This document shows positions 44,867-53,502 of a stretch of 64,000 nt of DNA, in pieces. Source of the stretch: Oceanobacter antarcticus (lineage in GTDB: Bacteria; Pseudomonadota; Gammaproteobacteria; Pseudomonadales; Oceanobacteraceae); assembly GCF_044962685.1 (NCBI RefSeq), contig NZ_JBBKTX010000008.1, positions 62,001 to 126,000 on the forward strand, written 5' to 3'. Made by a program: the position numbers and the translations under genes. Within the stretch, counting starts at the first letter, position 1. Each line of letters starts with the position of its first letter. The notes below the pieces were generated by a model. It had not been told where the DNA came from, searched no databases, and saw only the letters and a program-made list of their open reading frames with translations.

Positions 44867-45562
44867 TCAGGATTTCACCAGCAAATAGCCACGACTGCGC
44901 ACTGTCTTGATCCAGTCATTGCCGTCCTCACGGCGGCCGAGTTTTTTACGCAAGTTGCTGACGTGCATATCAATCGAACGGTCGTAAGCCATCAGCGAAC
45001 GACCCAGTGCTGACATAGACAAAGTATCCTTACTCACCAGCTCGCCCGCGTGTTCCATCATGCATTGCAGCACACCAAATTCTGCACCAGTCAGCACCAG
45101 GTTTTCGCCATCCAGGCAGACGCCACGATCACTCGGTGTTAATACCAGAGTGCCGACCTGGATCGCGCCTTCTGCAGCCGTCGTGGTGCTGTCGCCCGTC
45201 ATGTCGATACGACGGAACAGTGCCCTTATACGAGCCACCAGCTCATGGTGATGGTAGGGCTTGGCAATGTAGTCGTCTGCGCCATGCTCCAGACCCAGCA
45301 CCCGATCAACACTTTCTCCCCGCGCCGTCAGCATAATCACTGGCACCTGCGACTCGGCACGAATACGGCGCAAGACCTCAAACCCATTAATTTTGGGCAG
45401 CATAACGTCCAGTAATATCAGGTCGTAGTGACCTTTCAACGCCTGCTCCAGACCACTTTCTCCATTATGCACGGGGGTTAGTTCAAATCCTTCCAGCGCC
45501 AGGTATTCCTGCAGTAGTTCGCCCAGCTCGGTATCGTCGTCGATCAGCAATATTGATTTCAT
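44867..45562 (-). CDS. cpxR: Response regulator, CpxR-like (OmpR family)
   Basis: 231 residues. Receiver with acidic pocket 'LLIDDDTELGELLQEYL' and phospho-acceptor Asp in 'LILLDVMLPKINGFEVL'; 'VIMLTARGESVDRVLGLEHG' and 'ADDYIAKPYHHHELVARIRA' complete it. The C-terminal OmpR-type winged helix ends 'KTVRSRGYLLVKS'. Closest in style to CpxR. First gene of the two-gene unit. Confidence 0.92.
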   Translation of the reverse strand: MKSILLIDDDTELGELLQEYLALEGFELTPVHNGESGLEQALKGHYDLILLDVMLPKINGFEVLRRIRAESQVPVIMLTARGESVDRVLGLEHGADDYIAKPYHHHELVARIRALFRRIDMTGDSTTTAAEGAIQVGTLVLTPSDRGVCLDGENLVLTGAEFGVLQCMMEHAGELVSKDTLSMSALGRSLMAYDRSIDMHVSNLRKKLGRREDGNDWIKTVRSRGYLLVKS

Positions 45563-45668
45563 TCGGTTCCTCCCGCTCTCAGTCTAGATAGTCCATGGAT
45601 TGCGCTCTAACGGGTTTACGGTTTTTTGCAACAGGTGTTGGATCTTGACAGAGCCAACACCAAAACGC

Positions 45669-46685
45669 TCAATGATCCAGCAAGGTCGCCATCCAGCGGG
45701 TTTGTGGGCGGGTTTCCAGTGCAATCTTGACGACCATGGTCAGGGGAATCGACAACAGCATCCCGACAGGCCCCAGCACCCATCCCCAAAAAACCAACGA
45801 CAGGAACACCACCAGGGTCGACAATCCCAGCGTCCGGCCCATCATGCGCGGCTCCAGTACATTACCAAACAGCGTATTCACCACCACGTAGGTAATGGCC
45901 GTCGCCAACGCCGAGCCAGGCCCCAGCTGAATCAAGGCAATCAGCACTGCCGGAACCGCCGCAATAATAGAGCCGATGTTGGGAATATAATTCAGCAAGA
46001 AGGCGACCAACGCCCATACCGGCGCATAATCGACACCGATCACCCACAGCACCAGACCAATACTGACGCCAGTGCCCAAGCTCATCAGAGTCTTGATTGC
46101 CAGGTAGCGCTGTACCAGATCACTGAAGCGCTCAAAATGGGCAAAGGCGCTGGTTTGCTCGCCAAAAGCACGCTTCAGTTTTTCCGGCATGCCCGACGCT
46201 TCCAGCAAGATAAACACCACAGTAAATAAAATCAGAAAGGCATTGGTCAAGACACCGCCAAGGCCGTTAAACACACTGGCGACCATACTCATGACAACGC
46301 CAGGATCCACGTATTCACGTAGCAGATTGGCAGGCACCTCAACGCCCTGAGCATTCAGCCAGGTCACAACCCCTTGCATCAGATTTTGCAATTTTGTTTC
46401 GTACAGCGGTATGTCCTGATAAAACGCATTCACCGTGCCACCAAGAAACAGCGTCAACCCGGAACCAATAATCAGAAAACCCAGCATCATCATCAAGACC
46501 GCCAGCACATCCGGGATACCACGGCGCGAGAGCCAGTGCATGATCGGCGCACTGAGCACCGCAATAAAAACAGCCAGCAAAAAGGGCACCATCATATCGG
46601 CTGCACTACGGACACCGGCGATAACAATAATGGCCGCCGCCAGTGTCACTAACAAATTGCTGGTCACATGGCTATTGGTCGACAT
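45669..46685 (-). CDS. AI-2E / PerM-family membrane transporter
   Basis: 338 residues with about eight TM segments. Family landmarks: 'LLAVFIAVLSAPIMHWLSRR', 'ALVAFLLNYIPNIGSIIAAV', 'NTLFGNVLEPRMMGRTLGLS', 'VFLSLVFWGWVLGPVGMLLS'. Members include the AI-2 exporter TqsA and sodium/proton antiporters, so the substrate is open. Stands alone, between the cpxR-like gene and tRNA-Leu. Confidence 0.9.
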   Translation of the reverse strand: MSTNSHVTSNLLVTLAAAIIVIAGVRSAADMMVPFLLAVFIAVLSAPIMHWLSRRGIPDVLAVLMMMLGFLIIGSGLTLFLGGTVNAFYQDIPLYETKLQNLMQGVVTWLNAQGVEVPANLLREYVDPGVVMSMVASVFNGLGGVLTNAFLILFTVVFILLEASGMPEKLKRAFGEQTSAFAHFERFSDLVQRYLAIKTLMSLGTGVSIGLVLWVIGVDYAPVWALVAFLLNYIPNIGSIIAAVPAVLIALIQLGPGSALATAITYVVVNTLFGNVLEPRMMGRTLGLSTLVVFLSLVFWGWVLGPVGMLLSIPLTMVVKIALETRPQTRWMATLLDH

Positions 46686-46780
46686 AAATCCTTCCCTGAA
46701 CGTCTATGGAGGCTGAATACTGCCAACTTACACCAGCCAGCGCCGGGACGCATCCATCCTGATACGGCCGTGCGCTGTGC

Positions 46781-46809
46781 TTGGCAACCGCTTGAGAGTT
46801 CTGTATTAT
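46781..46809 (+). promoter_or_regulatory. Promoter of tRNA-Leu
   Basis: TTGGCA (46781-46786), 17-base spacer, TATTAT (46804-46809), 13 bases before the mature tRNA start. A near-consensus sigma-70 promoter. Confidence 0.7.
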
Positions 46810-46822
46810 CTGCGGCTGTTTT

Positions 46823-46907
46823 GCGGAAGTGGCGAAATTGGTAGACGCACTGGATTTAGGTTCCAGCGCCGCAAGGTGTGAGAGTTCGAGTCTCTCCTTC
46901 CGCACCA
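46823..46907 (+). tRNA. tRNA-Leu (anticodon UAG)
   Basis: 85 nucleotides from GCGGAAG to the encoded CCA. The acceptor stem GCGGAAG/CTTCCGC, D-arm GAAATTGGTAGACGC, anticodon loop TTTAGGT with TAG, the long class II variable arm (CGCCGCAAGGTGT) and T-arm GAGTTCGAGTC all fold as expected for tRNA-Leu. A T-rich stretch follows. The downstream region carries IS remnants and an accessory cassette, as often seen at tRNA-Leu genes. Confidence 0.97.
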
Positions 46908-47193
46908 TCTTTTCTTTTTGCTCTAAAACCTCCCCTAACCCCTTGAAAGGTAGGGAAATTGGGGTGTTCGAGAACCTTTCTCCCGGTCGTACGCTAACGG
47001 CTCTGAAAACACCAATTTAAGCACTGCCCTTTTGTCTTCCAGTCTGTCAGACGCCCAGATCCTATGCGGGTTTGCCAGAAAATCCAAAGAAGTTCGAGAA
47101 ATGTCTCCAAGTGCCTTTTAACAAAAGATAATCGAATTAATTGGAGTTTCCATGGCCTATCTGTTAGTATGCCAAATACGCAAGGAGCCTGTT
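46908..47193. other. Gene-free stretch after tRNA-Leu
   Basis: Contains imperfect inverted repeats (for example AATTGGGGTGTT near 46960 with AACACCAATT near 47012) and no convincing coding region. No copy of the tRNA 3' end was found nearby that would mark an integration site. Confidence 0.35.
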
Positions 47194-47229
47194 ATGGGAC
47201 GCCCTATCCCTGTTATGGGACGCCCTATC
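47188..47229 (+). repeat. Tandem duplication of 21 bp at the start of the IS630 remnant
   Basis: Two perfect, adjacent copies (47188-47208 and 47209-47229) beginning CCTGTTATGGGACGCCCTAT. Each holds the transposase start codon context and codes for 'MGRPI'. Confidence 0.9.
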
Positions 47230-47382
47230 AAAGTATTAACAATCACTGATCAGGAAAAATAGCGTTACAGAAGTGGCTACGCCGCCGCCAAATGAAACTC
47301 TCATCGGAGTATCCGTGAGCTGGAAGCGTCTATCCGGGAATATTTGACGATTTATAACGATGATCCAAAACCCTTTGTGTGA
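47194..47382 (+). mobile_element. IS630-family transposase remnant (N- and C-terminal scraps)
   Basis: From ATG 47194/47215 the frame reads 'MGRPIKVLTITDQEK', the typical IS630 opening. A one-base loss in the A-run at 47255-47259 shifts it to 'IALQKWLRRRQMK'. Near 47297 a third frame gives 'SHRSIRELEASIREYLTIY' and 'NDDPKPFV' to a TGA at 47380, the usual IS630 C-terminus. The catalytic middle is gone. Non-functional. Confidence 0.75.
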
Positions 47383-47405
47383 GCGCCACTCATAACTGGA
47401 GTCTC

Positions 47406-48188
47406 TCACGGGAAGGTTGCATTCCATTCCATTGCACCGGCTTCTGTTCCAGTGCGGGATGATCCGCCGGGACGTTCCGTCAGACAGCCGTCATCCATTT
47501 CAAATATGCGGTCAAAAAGATCGAGGCTGCGGTGGTCGTGGGTGACCACCAGCACCGCTGCCCCGGTATCTTTGGCCACACGCTGGAACAGGGTCATGAC
47601 CTGACGGCCACGCTGACTGTCGAGTGCGGCGGTGGGTTCGTCGGCCAGCAGCAGTGGCGGGCGGTTGGCCAGTGCGCGAGCGATGGCGATTCGCTGCTGT
47701 TCACCGCCAGAGAGCTGACTGGGCAGGTTGTCACGCCGATGGGCGACTTCCAGATAGTTCAGCAGTTCCATCGCCCGGGCGCTGGCAGGCGCTCCCCGCT
47801 GGCCGTTGATGTCCAGCGCCAGCAGGACGTTTTCAAGGCCGGTCAGGAAGGGAATCAGGTTGGGTTTCTGGAACACAAAACCAATGCAGGCGCGGCGAAA
47901 GGCCCGGTGGTCGCCAATCGTGGCGCGGGCACCGCTGGCCAGTTGGCCATGCAGCCACACTTCACCCTCGGTCGGTTCATCCAGCAGACCTGCCATCATC
48001 AATAACGTTGACTTCCCTGCTCCACTGGGTCCCAGCAAACCCGCCATCTGACCGGCCTGCAGTTGCACGTTAACCTGCGACAGGGCAGCCACGGCCATGT
48101 CTCCGCTACCATACACCTTGCTCACCCCGCGCAACTCCAGCGCGGGAACTACCAATACCGGTTCCGGAAGCGGTAAAACAGCCGTCAT
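47406..48188 (-). CDS. ABC transporter ATP-binding protein (LolD/MacB-like)
   Basis: About 260 residues from ATG 48188. Walker A 'GLLGPSGAGKSTLL', Q-loop 'FVFQKPNLIPFL', signature 'LSGGEQQRIAIARAL', Walker B 'PPLLLADEPTAAL', H-loop 'VLVVTHDHRSLDLFD'. The class matches the ATPase of DevBCA/MacB-type exporters, which agrees with the FtsX-like permease and adaptor upstream. Overlaps the permease stop by 4 bases (ATGA). The strong GC bias in third positions differs from the housekeeping genes around it. Confidence 0.92.
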   Translation of the reverse strand: MTAVLPLPEPVLVVPALELRGVSKVYGSGDMAVAALSQVNVQLQAGQMAGLLGPSGAGKSTLLMMAGLLDEPTEGEVWLHGQLASGARATIGDHRAFRRACIGFVFQKPNLIPFLTGLENVLLALDINGQRGAPASARAMELLNYLEVAHRRDNLPSQLSGGEQQRIAIARALANRPPLLLADEPTAALDSQRGRQVMTLFQRVAKDTGAAVLVVTHDHRSLDLFDRIFEMDDGCLTERPGGSSRTGTEAGAMEWNATFP

Positions 48189-49324
48189 GACAACACCTCC
48201 CGAGCCTCGACCTGCATGGCCTTCCAGATACCCAGCAACGCCCCCACACCACAAAGCACCAGCACAATGGCCGCGAACATCAGAAAATCCTGCGGTGGCT
48301 GTACCAACCGCCGTGGAAACAAGGGCCAGATCAGCGGCCCCAGCAGCACCGCGATACCGTAGCCCAGTGCGCCCAATGCCAGCGCCTGCTGCAGGATCAT
48401 GGAGACAATCGGTCCGTTAGGGCTGCCAATCAGTTTCAGCAGGGCAATCTCGTGTTGCTTCTCCAGTGTCATGGTGTAGATGGTCACCGCAATCACCACC
48501 GCACTCACCAGCAACAGTACCGCAGTGAACATCAGGATCTGTCCGCGCAAACGACCCAGCCGCCCGTAGAGAAACACGGTGCGTTGCTCCTCGGCACTCA
48601 AAACCGTTACATCGCCCCAGCGGTCAATGGTGCGACGTACCTCCGCGACATCGGCAGAGTCCTCCAGCTCCAGCATGATAGCGGCGACATTGGCACCGCG
48701 GCCACTTGGCAGCGACCGCCTGGCAGCGCGGGCAATCGCCACCGCATCCGCCGGACGGTGAGTCTGAACGTCCAGAGCATCGTTGATGCCCAGCGCCACC
48801 ACCGGATTGCCGCTGGAATCCAGATAATGACGTGCCAGACCAACGACCACACAGCGAGTACCGTCCAGACGCAGCTCATCACCGAGGCGCAGACCTGTGG
48901 ATTCATCGGCGATGGCCTCGCCGCGTCCGGCTGCCAGCGGGCGTCCGGCCAGCAGCGGAATCCACTCGCCGCGATCGGCCGGAAAATCCAGCCCGATCAG
49001 CGAGCCACGCACGGTGTTGCCATGAATATCAAAACGCCGCGACTGCAGTGTAAACTGACGTGCCGTCCGTACCCCCGGCACTGACAGCGTGCGTGCCAGT
49101 GTACGGCGGTCAATCGAAGAGCCTTCGGCGAATGGCCCTTCGGTGCCAGCCTGAATCACCCACAGGTCGGCACCGGAATCATCGATAATGGCCAGCGCGT
49201 CACTCACAATTCCGTGATAAAGCCCTGTCATTGACATCGCTGCCAGCAGGGTCAGGCCAACACCCAGCCCCGTTAACAGGAATCGCGCCAGGTTGGCTCG
49301 AATGTCCTTGACAGCCAGGTTCAC
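48185..49324 (-). CDS. ABC transporter permease, FtsX/DevC-like
   Basis: About 379 residues starting at GTG 49324 ('NLAVKDIRANLARFLLTGLG'), which overlaps the adaptor stop (GTGA). TM1 near residues 15-35, a large extracytoplasmic domain ('GLYHGIVSDALAIIDDSGAD' onward), then three TM segments near the C-terminus ('ILMFTAVLLLVSAVVIAVTI', 'ILQQALALGALGYGIAVLLG', 'FLMFAAIVLVLCGVGALLGI'). This is the FtsX topology of DevC/MacB-type exporters. Confidence 0.9.
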   Translation of the reverse strand: MNLAVKDIRANLARFLLTGLGVGLTLLAAMSMTGLYHGIVSDALAIIDDSGADLWVIQAGTEGPFAEGSSIDRRTLARTLSVPGVRTARQFTLQSRRFDIHGNTVRGSLIGLDFPADRGEWIPLLAGRPLAAGRGEAIADESTGLRLGDELRLDGTRCVVVGLARHYLDSSGNPVVALGINDALDVQTHRPADAVAIARAARRSLPSGRGANVAAIMLELEDSADVAEVRRTIDRWGDVTVLSAEEQRTVFLYGRLGRLRGQILMFTAVLLLVSAVVIAVTIYTMTLEKQHEIALLKLIGSPNGPIVSMILQQALALGALGYGIAVLLGPLIWPLFPRRLVQPPQDFLMFAAIVLVLCGVGALLGIWKAMQVEAREVLS

Positions 49325-50370
49325 GGAGCCACCTCCGCCGCCAGAGTCGGCATGCCTGCACAGGATGGCCCGGAGCACCCCTCCGGCGACCCGGCAAGGA
49401 CGGGTTGCATTTCCACCATGGCCCGCTCACCCAGTGCCCAGTTTGGTGGTAATGACACCAACTGCAGATCAACCGAAAACTCTCGTGTGTCGTTATCCAC
49501 CGCCCGATTCAGGCGCACAACCTGCGCCACAATCGGGGTCAATGGCTGCGACTTCAACCACACTCTGGCCGTATCACCTGGCCGGATCAGGCTCAGCAGC
49601 GACTCATCAAACCGGGCCTGAACCCGCAGCGAGTCCATCGCCACCAGTGTCAGTCCGGGCTGGCCCGGTGCAATCACATCACCAACACTGCAAGCGCGTG
49701 TGGTGACCACACCATCAAAAGGGGCTCGCACAGTGGCTTCCTCCAGACGGGCACTGGCTGCCTGCCAGTTGGCCTCTGCCTGAGTCAGGGCCGCTTCGGC
49801 AGCGCGCCATTGCGACTGTCCGGCGCGGGCATCCAGAGCCGCCGTGCGGGCAGCGGTCTGACGGGCGTCCAGTTCACTGACAGCCAGCGCACCCGGAGAC
49901 AGCCGTGACAACTGCTCCGCCCGCTCGCTATCGAGCCGGGTCTGCTGATGCAAGACGGTGGCACGCTGCAGTGCCAGCCGTGCCACAACCTCTGCTTCAC
50001 GGGCGTTATCCCATCCAGCCCGAGCAGCAGCCAGATTGGCCTCCAGCTCTGCAGCATCAAGCGCCAGCAGTACCTGGCCACGCACAACCTGGTCACCCAC
50101 ATCGGCCAACACCGATGTCACCCGCAAGCTGCTGCGGCTGACCAGAGTCACCTCCTCCCTGGCCACCAGCTCACCAGCTCCCCGAAAGGGCAAGGCCGCC
50201 GGGGTTGGTGCCGGACTGCTGGTCGATACCGAGGGTTCAGCGACACGCTGACGGCCCAGACCTGCATACAGCAACAGTACCAGTCCGGCGATCAGCAGCA
50301 GACTGGCCATCAACCCGCCGATTGGCCGTTGCGGCCACACGCCGCCCTCGCTCCTGCCACTCAAGATCAT
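49321..50370 (-). CDS. HlyD/DevB-type periplasmic adaptor
   Basis: 349 residues. One N-terminal TM anchor ('LMASLLLIAGLVLLLYAGLG'), lipoyl-like half-motifs ('VLADVGDQVVRGQVLLALDA' and 'VRAPFDGVVTTRACSVGDVI'), and an Ala-rich coiled-coil hairpin between them. Connects the ABC permease to an outer-membrane channel, not encoded here. The C-terminus has an odd Cys-pair tail ('EGCSGPSCAGMPT'). Eight bases after the EF-hand gene; the ribosome site GGGAGG abuts its ATG, so a slightly later start is possible. Confidence 0.88.
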   Translation of the reverse strand: MILSGRSEGGVWPQRPIGGLMASLLLIAGLVLLLYAGLGRQRVAEPSVSTSSPAPTPAALPFRGAGELVAREEVTLVSRSSLRVTSVLADVGDQVVRGQVLLALDAAELEANLAAARAGWDNAREAEVVARLALQRATVLHQQTRLDSERAEQLSRLSPGALAVSELDARQTAARTAALDARAGQSQWRAAEAALTQAEANWQAASARLEEATVRAPFDGVVTTRACSVGDVIAPGQPGLTLVAMDSLRVQARFDESLLSLIRPGDTARVWLKSQPLTPIVAQVVRLNRAVDNDTREFSVDLQLVSLPPNWALGERAMVEMQPVLAGSPEGCSGPSCAGMPTLAAEVAP

Positions 50371-50378
50371 CCTCCCGT

Positions 50379-50663
50379 TCAGTGTTTGTCGCGCTGTTGC
50401 ACCAGGTAGCGGGTAATATCTTCCAGACTCAGAGAGCCGCTCTGCTGGCTATCAATGTCGTCGTAACGCTTGTAAACCCTGGGCATACCGTCCTTGGCTT
50501 CCTCACGACTGAGCAAACCGTCATGATTAGTATCCGCTTTGGTAAAACGCTGCTGCAGCTCTTCCTGTATGCGCTGCAGGCGGGAGTCCTCCATGGCCTG
50601 GGTAGTGGTCGCCACGGAGGCCAGCAGCAAACCCAGAGATAATGGGAAAAGACGTCGAGTCAT
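50379..50663 (-). CDS. EF-hand calcium-binding small exported protein
   Basis: 94 residues. Signal peptide 'LFPLSLGLLLASVATTTQAM'. First EF loop 'DTNHDGLLSREE' is canonical; the second, 'DSQQSGSLSLED', is weaker (Gln and Ser at positions 3 and 5). AGGAG precedes ATG 50663. First gene of the exporter operon and 215 bases from the divergent response regulator. It may sense calcium or steady the exporter in the periplasm; the role is inferred. Confidence 0.85.
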   Translation of the reverse strand: MTRRLFPLSLGLLLASVATTTQAMEDSRLQRIQEELQQRFTKADTNHDGLLSREEAKDGMPRVYKRYDDIDSQQSGSLSLEDITRYLVQQRDKH

Positions 50664-50878
50664 TGGTAATCTCCTTGTGTGAAGTCGGCCGGAATGATGC
50701 AGATTGCCCATCAACTTGCCGTTCCAGACCGTTACGCCATTCATGGTAGGCACGTAATATGGTGCCACCATGGCGATTGGTGAGGTGTGTGTGGCGACTT
50801 GTGGCAGAGCTGGGGCGCTGCCATCATTTGCCACATTTGCGGCTGGTTCCCGCCAGAGCCGCTCTCTAGAATTCCATC

Positions 50879-51628
50879 ATGACGGTTACGATGAAGATGC
50901 CCATGACTGATCCAATCAAGATACTGGTGGTGGACGACGAGGCCGAACTGCGCGGCCTACTGCGACGCTACCTCAGCGATCAGGGCTGCCAGGTGCGGGC
51001 CGAACCCGGTGCTGCAACCGTGCCTGCATTGCTGGCGCGCGAACGCTTCGACGTACTGGTGCTGGATTTGATGATGCCTGGCGAAGATGGTCTGAGCCTG
51101 TGCCGACGCCTGCGCCACGAAGGCGAGAACATTCCCATCCTGATGTTGACAGCCCGTGGAGATCCGGTAGACCGGGTGGTCGGTCTGGAAATGGGCGCAG
51201 ACGACTATCTGGTGAAACCTTTTCATCCACGCGAACTGCTGGCACGTATCCAGGCGCTGGTGCGTCGCCAGCAAGTACTGGGCGCGCATATCGGCCCGAC
51301 ACAAGACACCGTACTGCACTTCGGCCCTTACACCCTGTATCTGGAAGGGCATCGTCTGGAACGGAACGGTGAGGTCGTCCCTCTGACCAGCGGTGAGTTT
51401 CGGTTACTCCGAACTCTGGCCCTGCACCCTCGTCGGCCACTGGGACGGGATCGTCTGATCGAGCTGGCCGATGGTCGTGATCATGTAGTGACCGACCGCG
51501 CCATCGATTCCCAGATCATGCGTCTGCGCAAACTCATCGAAACAGAACCTTCCGCCCCGCGTTTTATCCAGACAGTCTGGGGCCTGGGGTATGTATTTGT
51601 TCCCGACGGCGAAGGTCGCCCCGGATGA
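50879..51628 (+). CDS. OmpR-family response regulator
   Basis: 249 residues. Receiver 'ILVVDDEAELRGLLRRYLSD' with Asp in 'VLVLDLMMPGEDGLSLC'; 'ILMLTARGDPVDRVVGLEMG' and 'ADDYLVKPFHPRELLARI' follow. C-terminal winged helix ends 'IQTVWGLGYVFVPDG'. Overall very close to OmpR in style. ATG 50879 is the first start; ATGs at 50891 and 50903 are also possible. Overlaps the kinase by 4 bases. Probably controls the divergent exporter operon. Confidence 0.92.
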   Translation: MTVTMKMPMTDPIKILVVDDEAELRGLLRRYLSDQGCQVRAEPGAATVPALLARERFDVLVLDLMMPGEDGLSLCRRLRHEGENIPILMLTARGDPVDRVVGLEMGADDYLVKPFHPRELLARIQALVRRQQVLGAHIGPTQDTVLHFGPYTLYLEGHRLERNGEVVPLTSGEFRLLRTLALHPRRPLGRDRLIELADGRDHVVTDRAIDSQIMRLRKLIETEPSAPRFIQTVWGLGYVFVPDGEGRPG

Positions 51629-52983
51629 ACTGGCCTCGTACCCTGGTGGGGCGTCATGCCCTGATGCTGACAGGCGTGGTACTGATCGGACAGCTGCTGG
51701 GCGTCATCCTCATAAACCGCCTGGTGTTTCTGCCACGCGCCGAGCACCTGGCCGAACTGACGGCTCGCCAGCTGGAAGCAATGCAGGCTGGCCTTGCCGA
51801 ACTGCCGGAGGCCCAGCGCCAGGCCTTTGTCACCCGATTCAACCGGAATGCCCTGACGGCAACGCAGCGGACGACCTTGCCAGACGCCCTCTGGATGCCG
51901 TTGCGCCAACAGCTGGACGCCGAAATCCTGACCGCTCTGAGCGCGCGCCTGACCAACCAGCAGATGACGGTTCAGTCCTGGAATAACCGCCCCGGCAACC
52001 TGCTGGTCAGTATGCCGATTAGCGGACAGACCTATCCGATCATATTGTCGGAAGTAATCCCCGATCGCAGCCCCCGTGGAGCTCTGGTGACCATGACCAG
52101 CCTTGGCGTACTGCTGGCGCTGGCCAGCGCGCTGTGGCTGCAGCGCCGCCTGCACCGGCCTCTGGCCAGAGTGGTGGCCGCCGCCGAAGCCGTGGTGCGT
52201 GACGAACGCCCCTCCCCACTGCCCGAGAACGGCCCGCTGGAAATTGCCACCCTCGGCCGCAGCTTCAACCTGCTGGTCTGCAGCCTGTCGAGCGCCGAAC
52301 AGGAGCGCAGCCTGATGCTGGCAGGCATCTCCCACGACCTGCGTACACCACTAACCAAACTGCGCTTATATGTGGAGCTGTTGCCAGAGGATACGGAAGC
52401 CGAACTGCGCGATGGTATGGTGCGGGGTATCGACCAGATTGACGAGGCCGTGGGCCAGTTCCTCGACTTTGCCAACCCCGGCAGTGCCGAACCGGAGCAG
52501 CCGCTGCTACTGCACGAATTGGGTCAAACCGTCGCCGCCAACCTGACCGACCCGTCACAAGCCGTTACACTCGACCTGGCACCAGTACCGGTTGTGCCGG
52601 GACGGCCACGAGCCTTGCGGCGTGCCGTTGGCAACCTGTTAATCAACGCCTGGCGACACGGACAAGCGCCGGTGTCCCTGCACACAGGGCTTGGTGATGG
52701 CGGAGTATGGATCGAAGTGCGCGACCGCGGGCCCGGCATTGCTGCAGCAGATGCCAAACGCCTGTGCCAGCCCTTTGTACGCGGTGAAGCCGCCCGCAGC
52801 GGTGTCCCCGGCACCGGCCTGGGTCTGGCCATCGCCGAGCGTATCGCCCGGCTGCACAATGGCCAACTGTTACTGCAACCCGCCCCGGGCGGCGGCCTCT
52901 GTGCCCGTCTCTGGCTGCCTCTGGCAGCCAGCGCCACATTCAACAACAGAAACGATAATGACAGCCATACAGCAGGGAAATAA
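51625..52983 (+). CDS. Sensor histidine kinase, EnvZ-like
   Basis: 452 residues. TM1 near 10-30 ('LMLTGVVLIGQLLGVILINR'), periplasmic domain, TM2 near 150-170 ('ALVTMTSLGVLLALASALWL'), HAMP, H-box 'GISHDLRTPLTKLRLYVELL', N-box 'AVGNLLINAWRHGQAP', 'VRDRGPGIAAADAKRLCQPF' and 'GTGLGLAIAERIARLHNGQL'. Class matches EnvZ. Pairs with the overlapping regulator. GC-rich like the rest of the cassette. Confidence 0.92.
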   Translation: MNWPRTLVGRHALMLTGVVLIGQLLGVILINRLVFLPRAEHLAELTARQLEAMQAGLAELPEAQRQAFVTRFNRNALTATQRTTLPDALWMPLRQQLDAEILTALSARLTNQQMTVQSWNNRPGNLLVSMPISGQTYPIILSEVIPDRSPRGALVTMTSLGVLLALASALWLQRRLHRPLARVVAAAEAVVRDERPSPLPENGPLEIATLGRSFNLLVCSLSSAEQERSLMLAGISHDLRTPLTKLRLYVELLPEDTEAELRDGMVRGIDQIDEAVGQFLDFANPGSAEPEQPLLLHELGQTVAANLTDPSQAVTLDLAPVPVVPGRPRALRRAVGNLLINAWRHGQAPVSLHTGLGDGGVWIEVRDRGPGIAAADAKRLCQPFVRGEAARSGVPGTGLGLAIAERIARLHNGQLLLQPAPGGGLCARLWLPLAASATFNNRNDNDSHTAGK

Positions 52984-53089
52984 CCGCTTTTCTATCACTG
53001 ACCCCTCTGAATCTGTGTGGCCATCGGCAAATAAAAATCTATTACCGCCGACTGTCAGAGCGTCAGCAAGCCCGGTTTGATAATTGCCA

Positions 53090-53392
53090 TGGGGCATTCT
53101 CAATTAACTTTCACAGTGCTTTAAGCACTGAAGGCCTGTCAGAAAAGGAAAACGAGTAGCCGTGCGTTACCACAGAAACCGTCAGCAAATGGCGGCGTCG
53201 TTTTGAACAGTATCGCGTTGCTGGCTTAACGGATGCCCAGCGCAGTGGACGCCCTCGCAGCATTTATGATGACAAAGTCACCGCAGTGATCAAAAACATT
53301 GCCAACCAAACCCGCTAACGCAACCACTAGTCAACCACCTTAATATGGCGAGCCTTTGGTCTGAAGCCTATCGGACTGAGGCCAGTTGACTC
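53090..53392 (+). mobile_element. IS630-family transposase remnant (HTH region)
   Basis: One continuous frame with three stops reads 'ALSTEGLSEKENE', 'VTTETVSKWRRRFEQYRVAG', 'LTDAQRSGRPRSIYDDKVTA', 'VIKNIANQTR', then past two stops 'STTLIWRAFGLKP'; a frameshift near 53370 leads to 'YRTEASKL'. This is the helix-turn-helix and linker region of IS630 transposases. No ends or terminal repeats are left. Same orientation as the remnant at 47194-47382, on the other side of the exporter cassette. The remaining bases to 53502 hold no clear gene. Confidence 0.75.
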
Positions 53393-53502
53393 CAGAACGG
53401 TGTTATTCGTCGCTTATTTAGCACGCCAAACCACACTCCTCATGCCTTGTTCTGGAGCCAACGGGCTCTCAGCAGGTCCGATTGACCAATTGAGAACGCC
53501 CC

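Noticed and set aside
46908..53502. Integrative element ending at tRNA-Leu
   Set aside because: No integrase gene and no repeat of the tRNA 3' end were found, so an att-flanked island cannot be claimed.
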